Shown piece by piece: positions 50,809-60,984 of a stretch of 64,000 nt of DNA. The notes below the pieces were generated by a model. The model did not search any database. It had not been told where the DNA came from and worked only from the letters and a program-made list of their open reading frames with translations. Position numbers and translations under genes: made by a program. Each line of letters begins with the position of its first letter. Positions within the stretch are counted from its first letter, which is position 1. The DNA is from Aequorivita antarctica (GTDB taxonomy: Bacteria > Bacteroidota > Bacteroidia > Flavobacteriales > Flavobacteriaceae): contig NZ_VORT01000004.1 in NCBI RefSeq assembly GCF_007997155.1, forward strand, positions 62,001-126,000. Direction: 5' to 3'.

Positions 50809-53100
50809 ATGAAAAAAATAATCTTGGTGCTTTTATTTCTTGGGACACTTTCCCTACAGGCACAAAACATAGTGCGTTACGACCTATTTGTACGCGATAC
50901 CATTGTCAATTTTACCGGTAAAGAAAAACGCGCCATTGCCGTAAACGGACAAATACCAATGCCAACGCTCACTTTTACGGAAGGCGACATCGCCGAAATT
51001 TATGTTCACAATGAATTGGATGAAGAAACTTCCCTGCACTGGCACGGCCTGTTTTTGCCCAATAAGGAAGATGGCGTTCCCTACCTCACCCAAATGCCCA
51101 TACCGCCGCACACCGTCCATAAATACACTTTCCCCATCATACAACACGGAACCCATTGGTACCACAGCCATTTTGGGCTTCAGGAACAGATAGGGATGTA
51201 TGGTTCTATGATTTTGAATAAAAGACTGGATGATAAAACATTCAGGAAAGGCATAGACGACTTGCCCACCATTCCGATAGTTTTGAGTGAATGGACAGAT
51301 TACAAACCCGAAAATGTACACAGAATGCTTCACAATGCCTCGGATTGGTTTGCCATAAAAAAAGGGACTACACAAAGTTATGCAGAAGCCATAAAATCAG
51401 GACATCTCAAAACAAAACTTCACAATGAATGGAAACGAATGCTTGCAATGGATGTAAGTGATGTTTATTATGACAAATTTTTCATCAATGGCAAAAGTGA
51501 AAATGAAGATACATCTCTGAAAGGCTTGAAAGCCGGAGATAAAGTACGGCTTCGAATTTCAAACGGAGGTGCCTCAAGCTATTTTTGGCTTACATACGCC
51601 GGCGGAAAAATAACCGTGGTCGCCAATGATGGTAATGATGTGGAACCCGTGGAGGTAGATAGAATGCTTATTGCCGTGTCAGAAACCTACGATGTAGTGG
51701 TCACCATACCTGCTGATAATATGGCCTTTGAATTTTTGGCAACCCCGGAAGACCGCACAAAGTCGGCTTCCATCTATTTGGGCGATGGAATTAAACAGCT
51801 CACGTCGCCACTACCAAAATTGAAATACTTTGAAGGAATGGAAATGATGAACGGAATGATGAAAATGAACGGCGACCTGGACCAAATGGGTATGAATATG
51901 AGTATGCAGCAAATGGATATGAACGTGGTAATGTATCCTGAAATTACAGGTCCCGCAGATAACGGAAAGGATAAGAAAATGGAAATAGATACTGAAAAAC
52001 CATCAGGCGATAAAATGAAGGAAATGGATGGGATGGAAGGAATGAATATGAGTGTAAATATGTACAAAAGCAATGAGCTTTCAGAAATCACAACGCTCAA
52101 CTACGCTATGCTGAAGTCACCTACCGTAACTACACTTCCTGATGATGCACCTGTCAAGGAACTGCATTTTACGCTTACGGGCAATATGAACCGATATGTT
52201 TGGAGTTTGGACAATAAGGTTATTTCCGAAAGCGATAAAATCTTGATTAAAAAGGGCGAAAAAGTGAGGATTACTATGTACAACAATTCGATGATGCGCC
52301 ACCCAATGCACTTGCACGGTCACGATTTTAGGTTGCTAAACGGCCAAGGCGAATACGCTCCTTTAAAAAACGTGGTGGATATTATGCCCATGGAAACCGA
52401 TGTCATCGAGTTTGAGGCGAATGTTGAAGGTGATTGGTTTTTTCACTGCCACATTCTGTACCATATGATGAGCGGTATGGGTAGGGTGTTCAGTTATGAA
52501 AACCAAGAACCTAATCCTTTGATTCCGAACCCGGCACTTGCATTGAGAAAACTAAAAGGTGATGATAGGGAATTCCACTTAATGGCAGAAAACGATTTTG
52601 CGACCAATGGAAATGATGGACAACTGATGATTCAAAGTACGCGATGGAGTTTTGGCACCGAATGGCGGTTGGGGTATAATGATATGCACGGTTATGAAAC
52701 AGAAACCCACATAGGCCGATATATTGGAAAAATGCAATGGTTGATGCCATTTGTAGGTTTTGATTGGCGGTATCGAAAATTGGGTCACAATGAGGTCGAG
52801 GAAAACCTTTTCGGTCAAAAAAACACCAAGGATGAGCGCTCATTATTCAGTGTAGGAGTCAATTATACCTTGCCAATGCTAGTAATGGCTCAGGCCGAAA
52901 TATACACGAATGGTAATGTCAGGTTACAATTTGAGCGTAATGACATTCCAATCACACAAAGGATACGTATGAATATTATGTGGAATACGGACAAGGAGTA
53001 TATGGGAGGATTACGATATATAGTAACACGCAATGTTGGAATTACCACACATTACGACAGCGATATGGGTTTTGGTATTGGTGCAATGCTAAACTATTGA
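50809..53100 (+). CDS. copA: CopA-type multicopper oxidase with CopB-like barrel, second copy
   Basis: 763 residues. Signal 1-18, cupredoxin motifs LHWHGLFLPN (about 78), HWYHSHFGLQ, then HPMHLHGHDF (about 505) and FFHCHILYHMMSGM (about 548). Met-rich inserts near 345-410 (MEMMNGMMKMNG). The C-terminal 170 residues are beta-rich with TRWSFGTEWRLGYNDMHGYE to GIGAMLNY, resembling CopB. It is diverged from 40727, so a duplicate is old or independently gained; the more GC-rich codon use supports a separate origin. Confidence 0.85.
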   Translation: MKKIILVLLFLGTLSLQAQNIVRYDLFVRDTIVNFTGKEKRAIAVNGQIPMPTLTFTEGDIAEIYVHNELDEETSLHWHGLFLPNKEDGVPYLTQMPIPPHTVHKYTFPIIQHGTHWYHSHFGLQEQIGMYGSMILNKRLDDKTFRKGIDDLPTIPIVLSEWTDYKPENVHRMLHNASDWFAIKKGTTQSYAEAIKSGHLKTKLHNEWKRMLAMDVSDVYYDKFFINGKSENEDTSLKGLKAGDKVRLRISNGGASSYFWLTYAGGKITVVANDGNDVEPVEVDRMLIAVSETYDVVVTIPADNMAFEFLATPEDRTKSASIYLGDGIKQLTSPLPKLKYFEGMEMMNGMMKMNGDLDQMGMNMSMQQMDMNVVMYPEITGPADNGKDKKMEIDTEKPSGDKMKEMDGMEGMNMSVNMYKSNELSEITTLNYAMLKSPTVTTLPDDAPVKELHFTLTGNMNRYVWSLDNKVISESDKILIKKGEKVRITMYNNSMMRHPMHLHGHDFRLLNGQGEYAPLKNVVDIMPMETDVIEFEANVEGDWFFHCHILYHMMSGMGRVFSYENQEPNPLIPNPALALRKLKGDDREFHLMAENDFATNGNDGQLMIQSTRWSFGTEWRLGYNDMHGYETETHIGRYIGKMQWLMPFVGFDWRYRKLGHNEVEENLFGQKNTKDERSLFSVGVNYTLPMLVMAQAEIYTNGNVRLQFERNDIPITQRIRMNIMWNTDKEYMGGLRYIVTRNVGITTHYDSDMGFGIGAMLNY

Positions 53101-53377
53101 TTGATGACAAGACAAGCTAAATAGGTAATATGAGATGAATTAAAATTAATATTAATTCTATAAAATGATAACAGTTTAGAAATTTCATTCTGTTAAATAG
53201 AGTATTTATAAAATGCTGTCGGCATATTCGCATTTTTAATCATATTGCTGATGTAGTCAAAAAAGTAGATGTGCAGCCCTAATTCTAGAGACGTGATGGA
53301 AGCAATAGTATTATTTACTGATGAATTTCAATAAAAAGCTTCTTATTAGTCTAAATATTATTTAAATTCGTCGGATA

Positions 53378-53815
53378 ATGCAAAAGCACAATCACATAAA
53401 AGCACTTTTCTTTTTAGGCGTATTTAGCCTATTGCTATTGCATAACATAATTCCTCATACACATCATCAGCACAAAGCTGAACACTCACACAAAGCTGTT
53501 GCACATAGCGATAGTAATGGTCATCATCACGGTATTTCAGAAAACGAAAATGCTCAAGAAGGCTTTTTAGGATTGCTTTTGGAGGTGCACGAACACTCTG
53601 TATCGTCTAATGAAACAGTAGTAGCTCACGAAAGTAGTGTCAAACAAATCAATGTTAAAAAGGATGTAAAAACATCTATTTTTCTTAATCGTTATAGTAT
53701 TTCTATAAATTATGATGATGAAGACGAAAAGATTACGGGGTATCATCCACCCAATAATTATTTTAATTCTTATCTCTCTTCCCTCGACTCAAGAGGTCCA
53801 CCATCTTTAGGTTAA
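53378..53815 (+). CDS. His-rich exported or membrane protein
   Basis: 145 residues: N-terminal helix or signal (IKALFFLGVFSLLLLHNI), then a His cluster (PHTHHQHKAEHSHKAVAHSD; NGHHHGIS) and a C-terminal block HPPNNYFNSYLSSLDSRGPP. The clustered histidines suggest metal binding. The YHPPN-x(n)-GPPSL ending is common to small genes upstream of CusC-CusB-CusA operons in Bacteroidota. It begins the second RND operon. Confidence 0.65.
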   Translation: MQKHNHIKALFFLGVFSLLLLHNIIPHTHHQHKAEHSHKAVAHSDSNGHHHGISENENAQEGFLGLLLEVHEHSVSSNETVVAHESSVKQINVKKDVKTSIFLNRYSISINYDDEDEKITGYHPPNNYFNSYLSSLDSRGPPSLG

Positions 53816-53888
53816 TCGTCTAGGAATACTTTACCTCTGCGTGAAAATTCCATCTTAAAAATTTAGATTAAACCTAAAATTTCAAACA

Positions 53889-55073
53889 ATGAATAAACAC
53901 ATCGTGTTCGCAATTTGCGGATGCCTGTTCTTTGTTAATGCTTTCTCCCAAACTAAAAATGTGGCGGAACTGCTAAACGAAATAGAACAGAATAATACAG
54001 AGTTAAAAGGCTATCAAGCGTTTATTGAAAGCCAGCAACTCGAAAACAAGAGCACTAATAATTTGCCAGATCCACAGCTATCTGGGTATTATATGCCTTT
54101 TGGCGATAATTTAACCGGAGATTATACTGAATATGAAATTTCACAATCCTTCGAATTTCCTACGGTATATGCATCGCGTAACAAATGGAACGAATCTAAA
54201 TCGCAACAGTTAGCATCAGCCTATTCAGCAAAGAGACAAGACGTCTTATTGCGAGCAAAGGGAATTTTTATAGAACTCGCTTCTTTACAAAAACAAAAGG
54301 AGATTATTACCGAAAGAAGAACCCAGAGTAAGCAGGTTTTCGACCAGATTCAAGAACTTTTTGATAAAGAACAAGTAGGGATTTTAGATTTGAATAAGGC
54401 GAAAATTGCGTGGATTCAAGAGCAATTTGTTGTTCAACAAATTGATAGCGATATCCAAGTTCAACTAATAAAACTTAAAACATTGAACGGTGGAATTCCT
54501 ATTGACGGTGTTTCAAGTCAATTAATTTTGCCTATTGAAATTGGGACTGTCGAAAATCTCTGGCAGAAAAAATTAACAAGCGACCCTGCATTGCAAGAGC
54601 TAAAAGCGAATGAGGCTGCATCTTTTCAAAAAATAAAATTGGAGAAAAATAAGGTGTTGCCCAATTTGGCACTTGGCTATAATTATCAAGGAGTAAGCGG
54701 AAGTAACTATTCAGGATTTTACGGTGGTGTTTCAATTCCGTTATGGAGTAGCAAAAACAAAGTGAAAGCTGCCGAGGCAAATTATGAGTATCAGCAAAGC
54801 AATACCCAAGTAATCACTACCTCGGTTTACGCACAGTTTCAAGAAACCTATTATCAATATGAATTGATGCTCGAAAAATTCAATGAATATCAAACCACAA
54901 TGGGCAATTTAGATAGTGAGCAATTACTGTTTAAGGCATATCAATTGGGCGAATATTCGTTTATGGTGTATTATCTGGAACTTCAGTTTTATCGAAATGC
55001 TTCAGATAAAATGCTGCAAATGGAAAAGGAATTACAACTGCTTCAAGCACAATTATTAAAACATCAATTATAA
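53889..55073 (+). CDS. cusC: TolC-family outer-membrane channel (second system)
   Basis: The 394-residue protein has a signal (1-20, NAFSQ), then OEP repeats: LLNEIEQNNTELKGYQAFIE, YEISQSFEFPTVYASRNKW, LALGYNYQGVSGSNYSGF and GGVSIPLWSSKNKVKAAEAN. It is the outer-membrane exit of the second RND system and precedes its adaptor and pump. Sequence is clearly different from the channel at 39460. Confidence 0.9.
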   Translation: MNKHIVFAICGCLFFVNAFSQTKNVAELLNEIEQNNTELKGYQAFIESQQLENKSTNNLPDPQLSGYYMPFGDNLTGDYTEYEISQSFEFPTVYASRNKWNESKSQQLASAYSAKRQDVLLRAKGIFIELASLQKQKEIITERRTQSKQVFDQIQELFDKEQVGILDLNKAKIAWIQEQFVVQQIDSDIQVQLIKLKTLNGGIPIDGVSSQLILPIEIGTVENLWQKKLTSDPALQELKANEAASFQKIKLEKNKVLPNLALGYNYQGVSGSNYSGFYGGVSIPLWSSKNKVKAAEANYEYQQSNTQVITTSVYAQFQETYYQYELMLEKFNEYQTTMGNLDSEQLLFKAYQLGEYSFMVYYLELQFYRNASDKMLQMEKELQLLQAQLLKHQL

Positions 55074-55133
55074 AATTTAAAACATACAATTATGAAATCG
55101 AAGATTCACGAATTCCAAAACAAATATTTAGCA

Positions 55134-55373
55134 ATGAGTAAAATTTCTAAAATAATATTCGCAATAGCAATCGCATCAACCGTTTTCTTAACCTCTTGTA
55201 GAGATACAAAAACCGAAGCAACTGATGACCACGGCCACGAACACGGTGCAGATGGAAGCCATATGAACGAGGATACTGTTGAACAAGAAGAATTTGAAGT
55301 AACAACAGATTCTATGCAAATGAAGGAGGATTCACACTCGCATGATAATGGTTCAGAACATCACGACCACTAG
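55134..55373 (+). CDS. His-rich lipoprotein
   Basis: 79 residues from ATG 55134; an in-frame ATG at 55092 would add 14 polar residues before a clean lipoprotein signal (MSKISKIIFAIAIASTVFLT then SC). The mature part is DDHGHEHGADGSHMNED and SHSHDNGSEHHDH, His-rich and acidic. It probably binds Cu, Zn or Ni at the membrane surface next to the adaptor. The gap to the adaptor is 20 bp. Confidence 0.65.
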   Translation: MSKISKIIFAIAIASTVFLTSCRDTKTEATDDHGHEHGADGSHMNEDTVEQEEFEVTTDSMQMKEDSHSHDNGSEHHDH

Positions 55374-55393
55374 ATAACAATAAATATAAATAC

Positions 55394-56896
55394 ATGAAAT
55401 ATATAATCATAGTGCTTGCATTTTTGGCAATGTCTTGTAACAACAAGGCAGAAGACGCACACGCACACAACGAAGATGGAACTCACGCTGGAGAAGAAAT
55501 TCCTCGCTTGAGCCACACCATTTGGACAGATAAAACCGAATTATTTGTAGAATTTCCTGCATTAATTGTTGGTAATTCAAGCAGGTTTGCTGCCCACTTT
55601 ACGGTATTGAATAAACACCAACCCGTGCGTGAAGGTTCTGTTACAGTGAGTTTAATTAAAGGCGACAAGGGATTGCGCAATACGGTTGATGCACCTTCAT
55701 CACCAGGCATATTTGCGCCAACCATACAACCAAAAGAAGCGGGAACATACCAACTTGTTTTTGAATTGAAAACCCCTGAATATTCAGATAAGATTACGAT
55801 TGATAACGTTACCGTTTACGCAAGTACTGATGAAGCAATAAAAGCATTAGGAACTGCCGAAGAAGATGGAAGCATATCGTTTTTGAAAGAACAGGCTTGG
55901 AAACTCGACTTTCAAACTGCAGCTGTAGTTTCGGGTAAAATCTACGATGTCATCAATACTTCTGGGGTTTGGATGCCATCATCAGGATCCGTAAAGTCTT
56001 TGGCAGCAAAATCTAATGGCGTGGTCGATTTTAAAGTGAACAATCTCACCGAAGGTACAGCGGTAAAAAAAGGTCAGCTATTGATGAGTTTAAACAGTCA
56101 AGGATTGGCGTCTAACAATTTGAGTACTGAAATAGCCAATGCACGTTCCAATTTCGAACAAGCAAAATCTGAATACGAACGCAAAAAGGAATTATACAAT
56201 TCTAAAATTATTCCGAAGTCAGAATTTGAAAAAGTAGAAAGCAATTTTTCAATAGCGAAGTCTAATTATCAATCCTTAACATCAGGAGTTTCAGGCGGTA
56301 GCAAACAAATTGTTGCACCTTTTGATGGGTTCGTACAATCTATTGCGGTATCAAATGGCGACTATGTAGAACAAGGTGTGGCATTGGTTTCCATCGGCAC
56401 ACAACAATCCAAAGTACTAAAAACCCAATTAGCACCAAGTTATGGTCTAACAATGGAAAATGTACAAGGTATTTGGTATCAAACTAAAGACGGAGAGTGG
56501 AAAAACGTAAGTGATGCCGAAGGTTCGATTCTTTCTATCGGAAAAGTTGTGGAATTTGAAAAACCATTGATTTCAGTTTTTGCACAGGTAAATGCAGATG
56601 TAGATATGCCTGAAGGAAGCTTAACACCAGTTCAAATTGCGATGGGAACTGCCACTCAAAACACAATGATTCCTGTAAATGCTTTATTGGAAGACTACGG
56701 AAGTTATTCGGTTATCGTACAACTTTCAGGTGAAAGCTTTGAAAGACGACCTGTGAAAATTGGAAAACGCAATGGCGAAAATGTAGAAATTCTTCAAGGT
56801 TTAGAAGTAGGCGAAGTGGTTGTTACTACAGGTGCTTACCAAGTTAAAATGGCTTCAATGTCGGGTTCAACACCTGCTCACGGTCACGAACATTAA
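55394..56896 (+). CDS. cusB: RND periplasmic adaptor (second system)
   Basis: 500 residues. A lipoprotein signal (MKYIIIVLAFLAMSC, Cys at 15), a His-rich start (EDAHAHNEDGTHAGEE), a beta-sandwich segment (TVLNKHQPVREGSVTVSL), then barrel-sandwich hybrid GVVDFKVNNLTEGTAVKKGQ and alpha-hairpin (ARSNFEQAKSEYERKKELY). It ends His-rich (GSTPAHGHEH). It links channel and pump and probably binds metal via the His segments. The C-terminal adaptor domains contain the usual VPVNALLED-like TMIPVNALLED. Confidence 0.9.
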   Translation: MKYIIIVLAFLAMSCNNKAEDAHAHNEDGTHAGEEIPRLSHTIWTDKTELFVEFPALIVGNSSRFAAHFTVLNKHQPVREGSVTVSLIKGDKGLRNTVDAPSSPGIFAPTIQPKEAGTYQLVFELKTPEYSDKITIDNVTVYASTDEAIKALGTAEEDGSISFLKEQAWKLDFQTAAVVSGKIYDVINTSGVWMPSSGSVKSLAAKSNGVVDFKVNNLTEGTAVKKGQLLMSLNSQGLASNNLSTEIANARSNFEQAKSEYERKKELYNSKIIPKSEFEKVESNFSIAKSNYQSLTSGVSGGSKQIVAPFDGFVQSIAVSNGDYVEQGVALVSIGTQQSKVLKTQLAPSYGLTMENVQGIWYQTKDGEWKNVSDAEGSILSIGKVVEFEKPLISVFAQVNADVDMPEGSLTPVQIAMGTATQNTMIPVNALLEDYGSYSVIVQLSGESFERRPVKIGKRNGENVEILQGLEVGEVVVTTGAYQVKMASMSGSTPAHGHEH

Positions 56897-56908
56897 AAAC
56901 GAAGCGGA

Positions 56909-59900
56909 ATGTTAAACAAAATATTATCAATTTCACTTCACAATAGACTTCTAATTTTATTGGGAGCGGTTGCATTGAGTGTGTTGGGCATTTATTATGC
57001 GCGCACAATGAATGTAGATGTATTCCCCGACCTTACAGCGCCAACGGTAACAATACTTACCGAAGCGCACGGAATGGAATCTGAAGAAGTAGAAAAATTA
57101 GTAACCTATCAACTGGAAACAGCCTTAAATGGTTCGCCGAATGTAAGACGTATTCGTTCTTCATCGGCAGCGGGTGTTTCTATTGTTTGGATAGAATTTG
57201 AATGGGGAACAGATATTTATCTGGCACGTCAAATTGTTAGTGAACGCATCCCGATGGTTCGTGAAAACTTACCTGAAGGTATCGGAGCACCAACAATGGC
57301 GCCTATTTCATCTATTATGGGCGAAATAATGCTCTTGGGCGTAACGTCTGATAGTTTATCGCCAATGGAGTTAAGAACCCTTTCGGATTGGACAATCAGA
57401 CCACGTATAAAAGCGATTGGCGGTATTGCAAATGTGGTGGTAATTGGCGGCGATTTCAAACAATACCAAGTGTTTGCCAACCCTGAAAAGATGAAGCATT
57501 ACAACGTAAGTCTTTTAGAATTGGTAGAAAAGGTTAAAGAATCGAACGTTAATGCGCCGGGAGGCGTTATCAATCAATATGGTAATCAATATATCATAAA
57601 GGGAAGTGGTAGAGCTTATGCGTTGGAAGATTTGCAAGAAGCAGTTTTAAAACAAGTCAACGGGCAAACCATTAAGATAAAAGATGTAGCAACCGTGCAA
57701 ATTGGTGCTGCAGATAAAATTGGTGAAGGTTCTTTAAATGCGAAACCAGCAGTTATTTTGACTATTTCAAAACAACCCGATGTCAACACATTGGAACTGA
57801 CAGACCGATTGGACGAAGCCATTGCTGATTTAGAAAAAACTTTGCCAAAAGGGGTTCAGATCAAAAATCACATCTTTAGGCAAGCTGATTTCATTAATGC
57901 TTCCATCAGTAATTTGAATCAGACCTTATTGGAAGGTGCATTTTTTGTAATGATTATCCTGTTCATCTTTTTAATGAATTGGAGAACGACCTTAATATCC
58001 TTATTGGCAATTCCTATTTCATTGTTAGTATCCATCATCATTTTAAAATGGTTGGGCTATACTATTAATACAATGAGTTTGGGAGGTATGGCAATCGCAA
58101 TTGGCGCTTTGGTAGATGATGCCATTATTGATGTGGAAAATGTTTATAAACGCTTACGTGAAAACATAAGAAAACCAAAAGAGGAACGTGCTTCCACATT
58201 AACTGTTGTTCGTGATGCTTCAGTGGAAATACGAAGCTCAATCATTATTGCTACGTTGATTATTATTGTTTCATTTATCCCTTTATTCTTTTTAAGTGGA
58301 ATGGAAGGGCGTCTGCTACAACCGTTAGGTATTGCTTTTGTAACTTCTGTTTTAACGTCTTTGGTTGTTGCCGTAACTGTAACACCTATTCTGTGCTCCT
58401 ATTTATTGAACAACGAAAAGTTGTTGAACAAACAGGCAGATGGTACAAAAGTGGAACGATGGTTACAAAAACATTATGGCAACCTCTTGGAGCGTGCTAC
58501 TAGAATTCCAAAAACCATTATCGGCACAACTATTATCGCCTTTATCATAAGTCTTTTGGTTTTAACACAATTGGGAAGAAGTTTTCTCCCAGAATTTAAT
58601 GAAGGCTCTTTGGTAATTAGCGTAGTTGGCCCACCATCAATGTCTTTGGAAGAAAGCAACAAAACAGGAAAATTAATAGAGACCATCTTATTGGATTTAC
58701 CAGAAGTAGAAGTTGTAACACGAAGACAAGGTCGTGCCGAATTAGACGAACACGCACAAGGTGTAAATGCTTCGGAAATTGATGTGCCTTTTATTTTAAA
58801 AGACAAAACCAAAGAAGAATTTTTTGAGGAAGTCCGAAATAAATTGAGTATCGCACCGGGTGTCAATATTACTTTAGGCCAGCCTATTGCGCACCGTATT
58901 GACCATATGCTTTCTGGTACACGAGCGAATATTGCTATCAAAATATTTGGTTCAGATTTGCAACGTTTGTTTGAAGTTGGTAAAAGCGTGGAGCAGAATA
59001 TAAAGGAAATAGACGGATTGGCAGATGTTGCGGTTGACCAACAAATTGAAGTGCCACAGATTCGGATTCAACCAAAACGCCAAATTCTTTCAGCGTATGG
59101 AATGACGGTTGGAAACCTAATGGAGCAGGTAGATATCGCTTTTGCAGGTGAAGAAGCTGGCGAAATTTACGAAGGACAGCAGTATTTTGATTTGGTGGTT
59201 CGGTATGAAAAGCCTTTTAGGGATAATATTGAAAACATCGGCAATACCTTGATCAGTTTACCAAATGGTGCACAAACCACTTTGGGCGAATTGGCAACGG
59301 TAGCTTCTGTGAGCAGTCCGAACACCATTAATCGCGAAGATGTTCAACGTAAAATTGTAGTGGCTGCCAATGTACAAGGCAGAGATTTACGAAGTGCGGT
59401 AAACGAAATAAAAGAAGTTGTTGCGAACAATGTGAATATACCTGAAGGCTACCGTGTAGAATATGGTGGCCAGTTTGAGAGTGAATCGAAAGCATCACAA
59501 TTGCTTTTGGCAACAGCAATCATAGCCATAGCCATCATATTTCTATTGCTTTATTACGAATTTAAAGATGTGAAGCTGGCGTTTGTCGTGTTAATTAATT
59601 TGCCTTTGGCTTTAATTGGTGGAATCTTGATTGTTTATTTTACATCGGGTATTATCAGTATTGCAGCAACAATCGGTTTTATTAGTTTGTTTGGTATCGC
59701 CACCCGTAACGGAATTTTATTGGTGTCACGATATGAAGATTTGAGAAAAGAAGGAGTGCAAGGATTTCAGTTGATTAAAACGGGCGCATTGGATAGATTG
59801 AATCCAATCCTTATGACAGCCTTTACAACAGGATTGGCGCTTATTCCTTTAGCATTAAAAGGTGGAGAACCAGGAAGTGAAATTCAAAGTCCGATGGCTG

Positions 59901-60019
59901 TAGTTATTTTGGGAGGTTTGCTTTCGGCTACAATTTTAAATTTGGTAGTTATTCCTTGCGTGTATCAATTGGTGATTCGTAAGAAACGCGATTCAAATGA
60001 AGAAAACCTTATTTCTTAA
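56909..60019 (+). CDS. cusA: RND heavy-metal efflux permease (second system)
   Basis: 1036 residues, the standard length. N-terminal VFPDLTAPTVTILTEAHGME, helix-4 region AIAIGALVDDAIIDVENVYK with two aspartates (the proton path), and C-terminal FGIATRNGILLVSRYEDL. The DD in helix 4 is like CzcA/CnrA pumps, which move divalent Co, Zn and Cd, whereas the first pump is CusA-like; so this system may serve divalent metals. The gene ends the operon channel, lipoprotein, adaptor, pump. Confidence 0.92.
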   Translation: MLNKILSISLHNRLLILLGAVALSVLGIYYARTMNVDVFPDLTAPTVTILTEAHGMESEEVEKLVTYQLETALNGSPNVRRIRSSSAAGVSIVWIEFEWGTDIYLARQIVSERIPMVRENLPEGIGAPTMAPISSIMGEIMLLGVTSDSLSPMELRTLSDWTIRPRIKAIGGIANVVVIGGDFKQYQVFANPEKMKHYNVSLLELVEKVKESNVNAPGGVINQYGNQYIIKGSGRAYALEDLQEAVLKQVNGQTIKIKDVATVQIGAADKIGEGSLNAKPAVILTISKQPDVNTLELTDRLDEAIADLEKTLPKGVQIKNHIFRQADFINASISNLNQTLLEGAFFVMIILFIFLMNWRTTLISLLAIPISLLVSIIILKWLGYTINTMSLGGMAIAIGALVDDAIIDVENVYKRLRENIRKPKEERASTLTVVRDASVEIRSSIIIATLIIIVSFIPLFFLSGMEGRLLQPLGIAFVTSVLTSLVVAVTVTPILCSYLLNNEKLLNKQADGTKVERWLQKHYGNLLERATRIPKTIIGTTIIAFIISLLVLTQLGRSFLPEFNEGSLVISVVGPPSMSLEESNKTGKLIETILLDLPEVEVVTRRQGRAELDEHAQGVNASEIDVPFILKDKTKEEFFEEVRNKLSIAPGVNITLGQPIAHRIDHMLSGTRANIAIKIFGSDLQRLFEVGKSVEQNIKEIDGLADVAVDQQIEVPQIRIQPKRQILSAYGMTVGNLMEQVDIAFAGEEAGEIYEGQQYFDLVVRYEKPFRDNIENIGNTLISLPNGAQTTLGELATVASVSSPNTINREDVQRKIVVAANVQGRDLRSAVNEIKEVVANNVNIPEGYRVEYGGQFESESKASQLLLATAIIAIAIIFLLLYYEFKDVKLAFVVLINLPLALIGGILIVYFTSGIISIAATIGFISLFGIATRNGILLVSRYEDLRKEGVQGFQLIKTGALDRLNPILMTAFTTGLALIPLALKGGEPGSEIQSPMAVVILGGLLSATILNLVVIPCVYQLVIRKKRDSNEENLIS

Positions 60020-60025
60020 AAGAAG

Positions 60026-60370
60026 ATGAACCTGTCAAAACTATTAGAGCCGTTCAAGCCCTTCGCAATATATTATTTGTGAAACTATATTTGGCACAGA
60101 CCACAAGTTTATTGGGAGAAGCCTTTACGTGGGTCGGTTTGGCTTTATTAGCATATCAGTTTTAAAGATAGGGCTGCGGTTATATTGGCCACAGCCCTTA
60201 CTTTACGAGTTACGGCTTTTATTATTTTTTCACCTTTTGCTGGCGTATTGGCAGATAGAGGAGTATCCCGAAAGATTCCCAAATCAAAGTTTTTTGTACG
60301 GAGGTATTATTTCAATAGGACTACTGTTTGTGGTTTTTTTTTAAAAGACCTAAAAATAAACAACTAACAC
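60026..60370 (+). pseudogene. MFS transporter remnant with frameshifts
   Basis: Pieces of one MFS protein appear in different frames: LYLAQTTSLLGEAFTWVGLA and LLAYQF then a stop, then AAVILATALTLRVTAFIIFS and PFAGVLADRGVSRK. The second half of a normal transporter is missing. At least one frameshift lies near 60163. It follows the pump gene by 7 bp. Confidence 0.75.
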
Positions 60371-60429
60371 CTTATTTCAAAAATTAAACCTTGAACTCAT
60401 AAAAATGATTAACGGTAAACAATAACATT

Positions 60430-60678
60430 ATGGAAGATTCTAAAAATAATAAACCTGTCATTTATCAGTGTAACGGTGCAAACTGCCGAAAGAAAAAAGG
60501 AAAGCTTTTAGATTATTATATAAAAAAATATAAACTGAAAAACAAAATTGACGTTGAACAAATGGATTGTAATAATAAATGCGAACAAGCGCCAGTTCTT
60601 CATCTTCATCCAGAGGACATCTGGTTCTCGGAAAAAGATTTAGGTACAATAGTTAAGAAGCATATTTTAAATAAATAG
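60430..60678 (+). CDS. Thioredoxin-like [2Fe-2S] ferredoxin-type protein
   Basis: 82 residues: IYQCNGANCRKKKGKLLDYY and EQMDCNNKCEQAPVLHLHPE. Four cysteines (C-x4-C and C-x3-C) match the thioredoxin-like [2Fe-2S] ferredoxin family (the NuoE-like Cys set). LHPEDIWFSEKDLG follows. Small ferredoxins of this type occur next to metal and siderophore genes. It could pass electrons or sense copper, which attacks its cluster; the role is inference. Confidence 0.75.
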   Translation: MEDSKNNKPVIYQCNGANCRKKKGKLLDYYIKKYKLKNKIDVEQMDCNNKCEQAPVLHLHPEDIWFSEKDLGTIVKKHILNK

Positions 60679-60861
60679 GTATTCAATTCTTGTAGATTTC
60701 ATAATTACACTTCAGAATTTCATTACAATACTACCATAATTGTAAAAGAAAAACAGGATTAGCCAAATCAACAATATCCAAATTATAATCGAATTAAAGT
60801 ATGTTTTATCTCGTATCGATTCTCGTATTGAATGGGAGAATATCATCTTGACATTTGAGGA
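60679..60861. other. Short decayed stretch, nothing recognised
   Basis: No gene, terminator or repeat is visible between the ferredoxin-type stop and the ATPase remnant; AT-rich with many stops in all frames. Confidence 0.4.
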
Positions 60862-60984
60862 AAAGCCGTTCTGTTAGTGTTGAGTGCAGACGGTTCTGCC
60901 ACAATATGGTAAGCGATTTTTGCTGATGTTGGAGTGGCTTTGTTAGCAATTGGCTCTAGTTTCAGATGGCTACCACTTCGGTAA
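60862..60984 (+). pseudogene. C-terminal remnant of a heavy-metal P-type ATPase
   Basis: Frame GKAVLLVLSADGSATIW, in-frame TAA (60910-60912), then AIFADVGVALLAIGSSFRWL and TAA (60982-60984). A/G-x-x-A-T-x-W-x-A-V/I-F-A-D-V-G-V-x-L-L is the conserved last helices of CadA/ZntA-type P1B ATPases, where the stop replaces a residue such as E. Nothing of the upstream enzyme remains. It shows that another metal pump was once here. Confidence 0.7.

Noticed and set aside
50884-51375. A 163-codon minus-strand frame opposite the second oxidase
   Set aside because: Lies over the cupredoxin domains of a clear gene and has no recognisable motif; a frame kept open by the more GC-rich codons.
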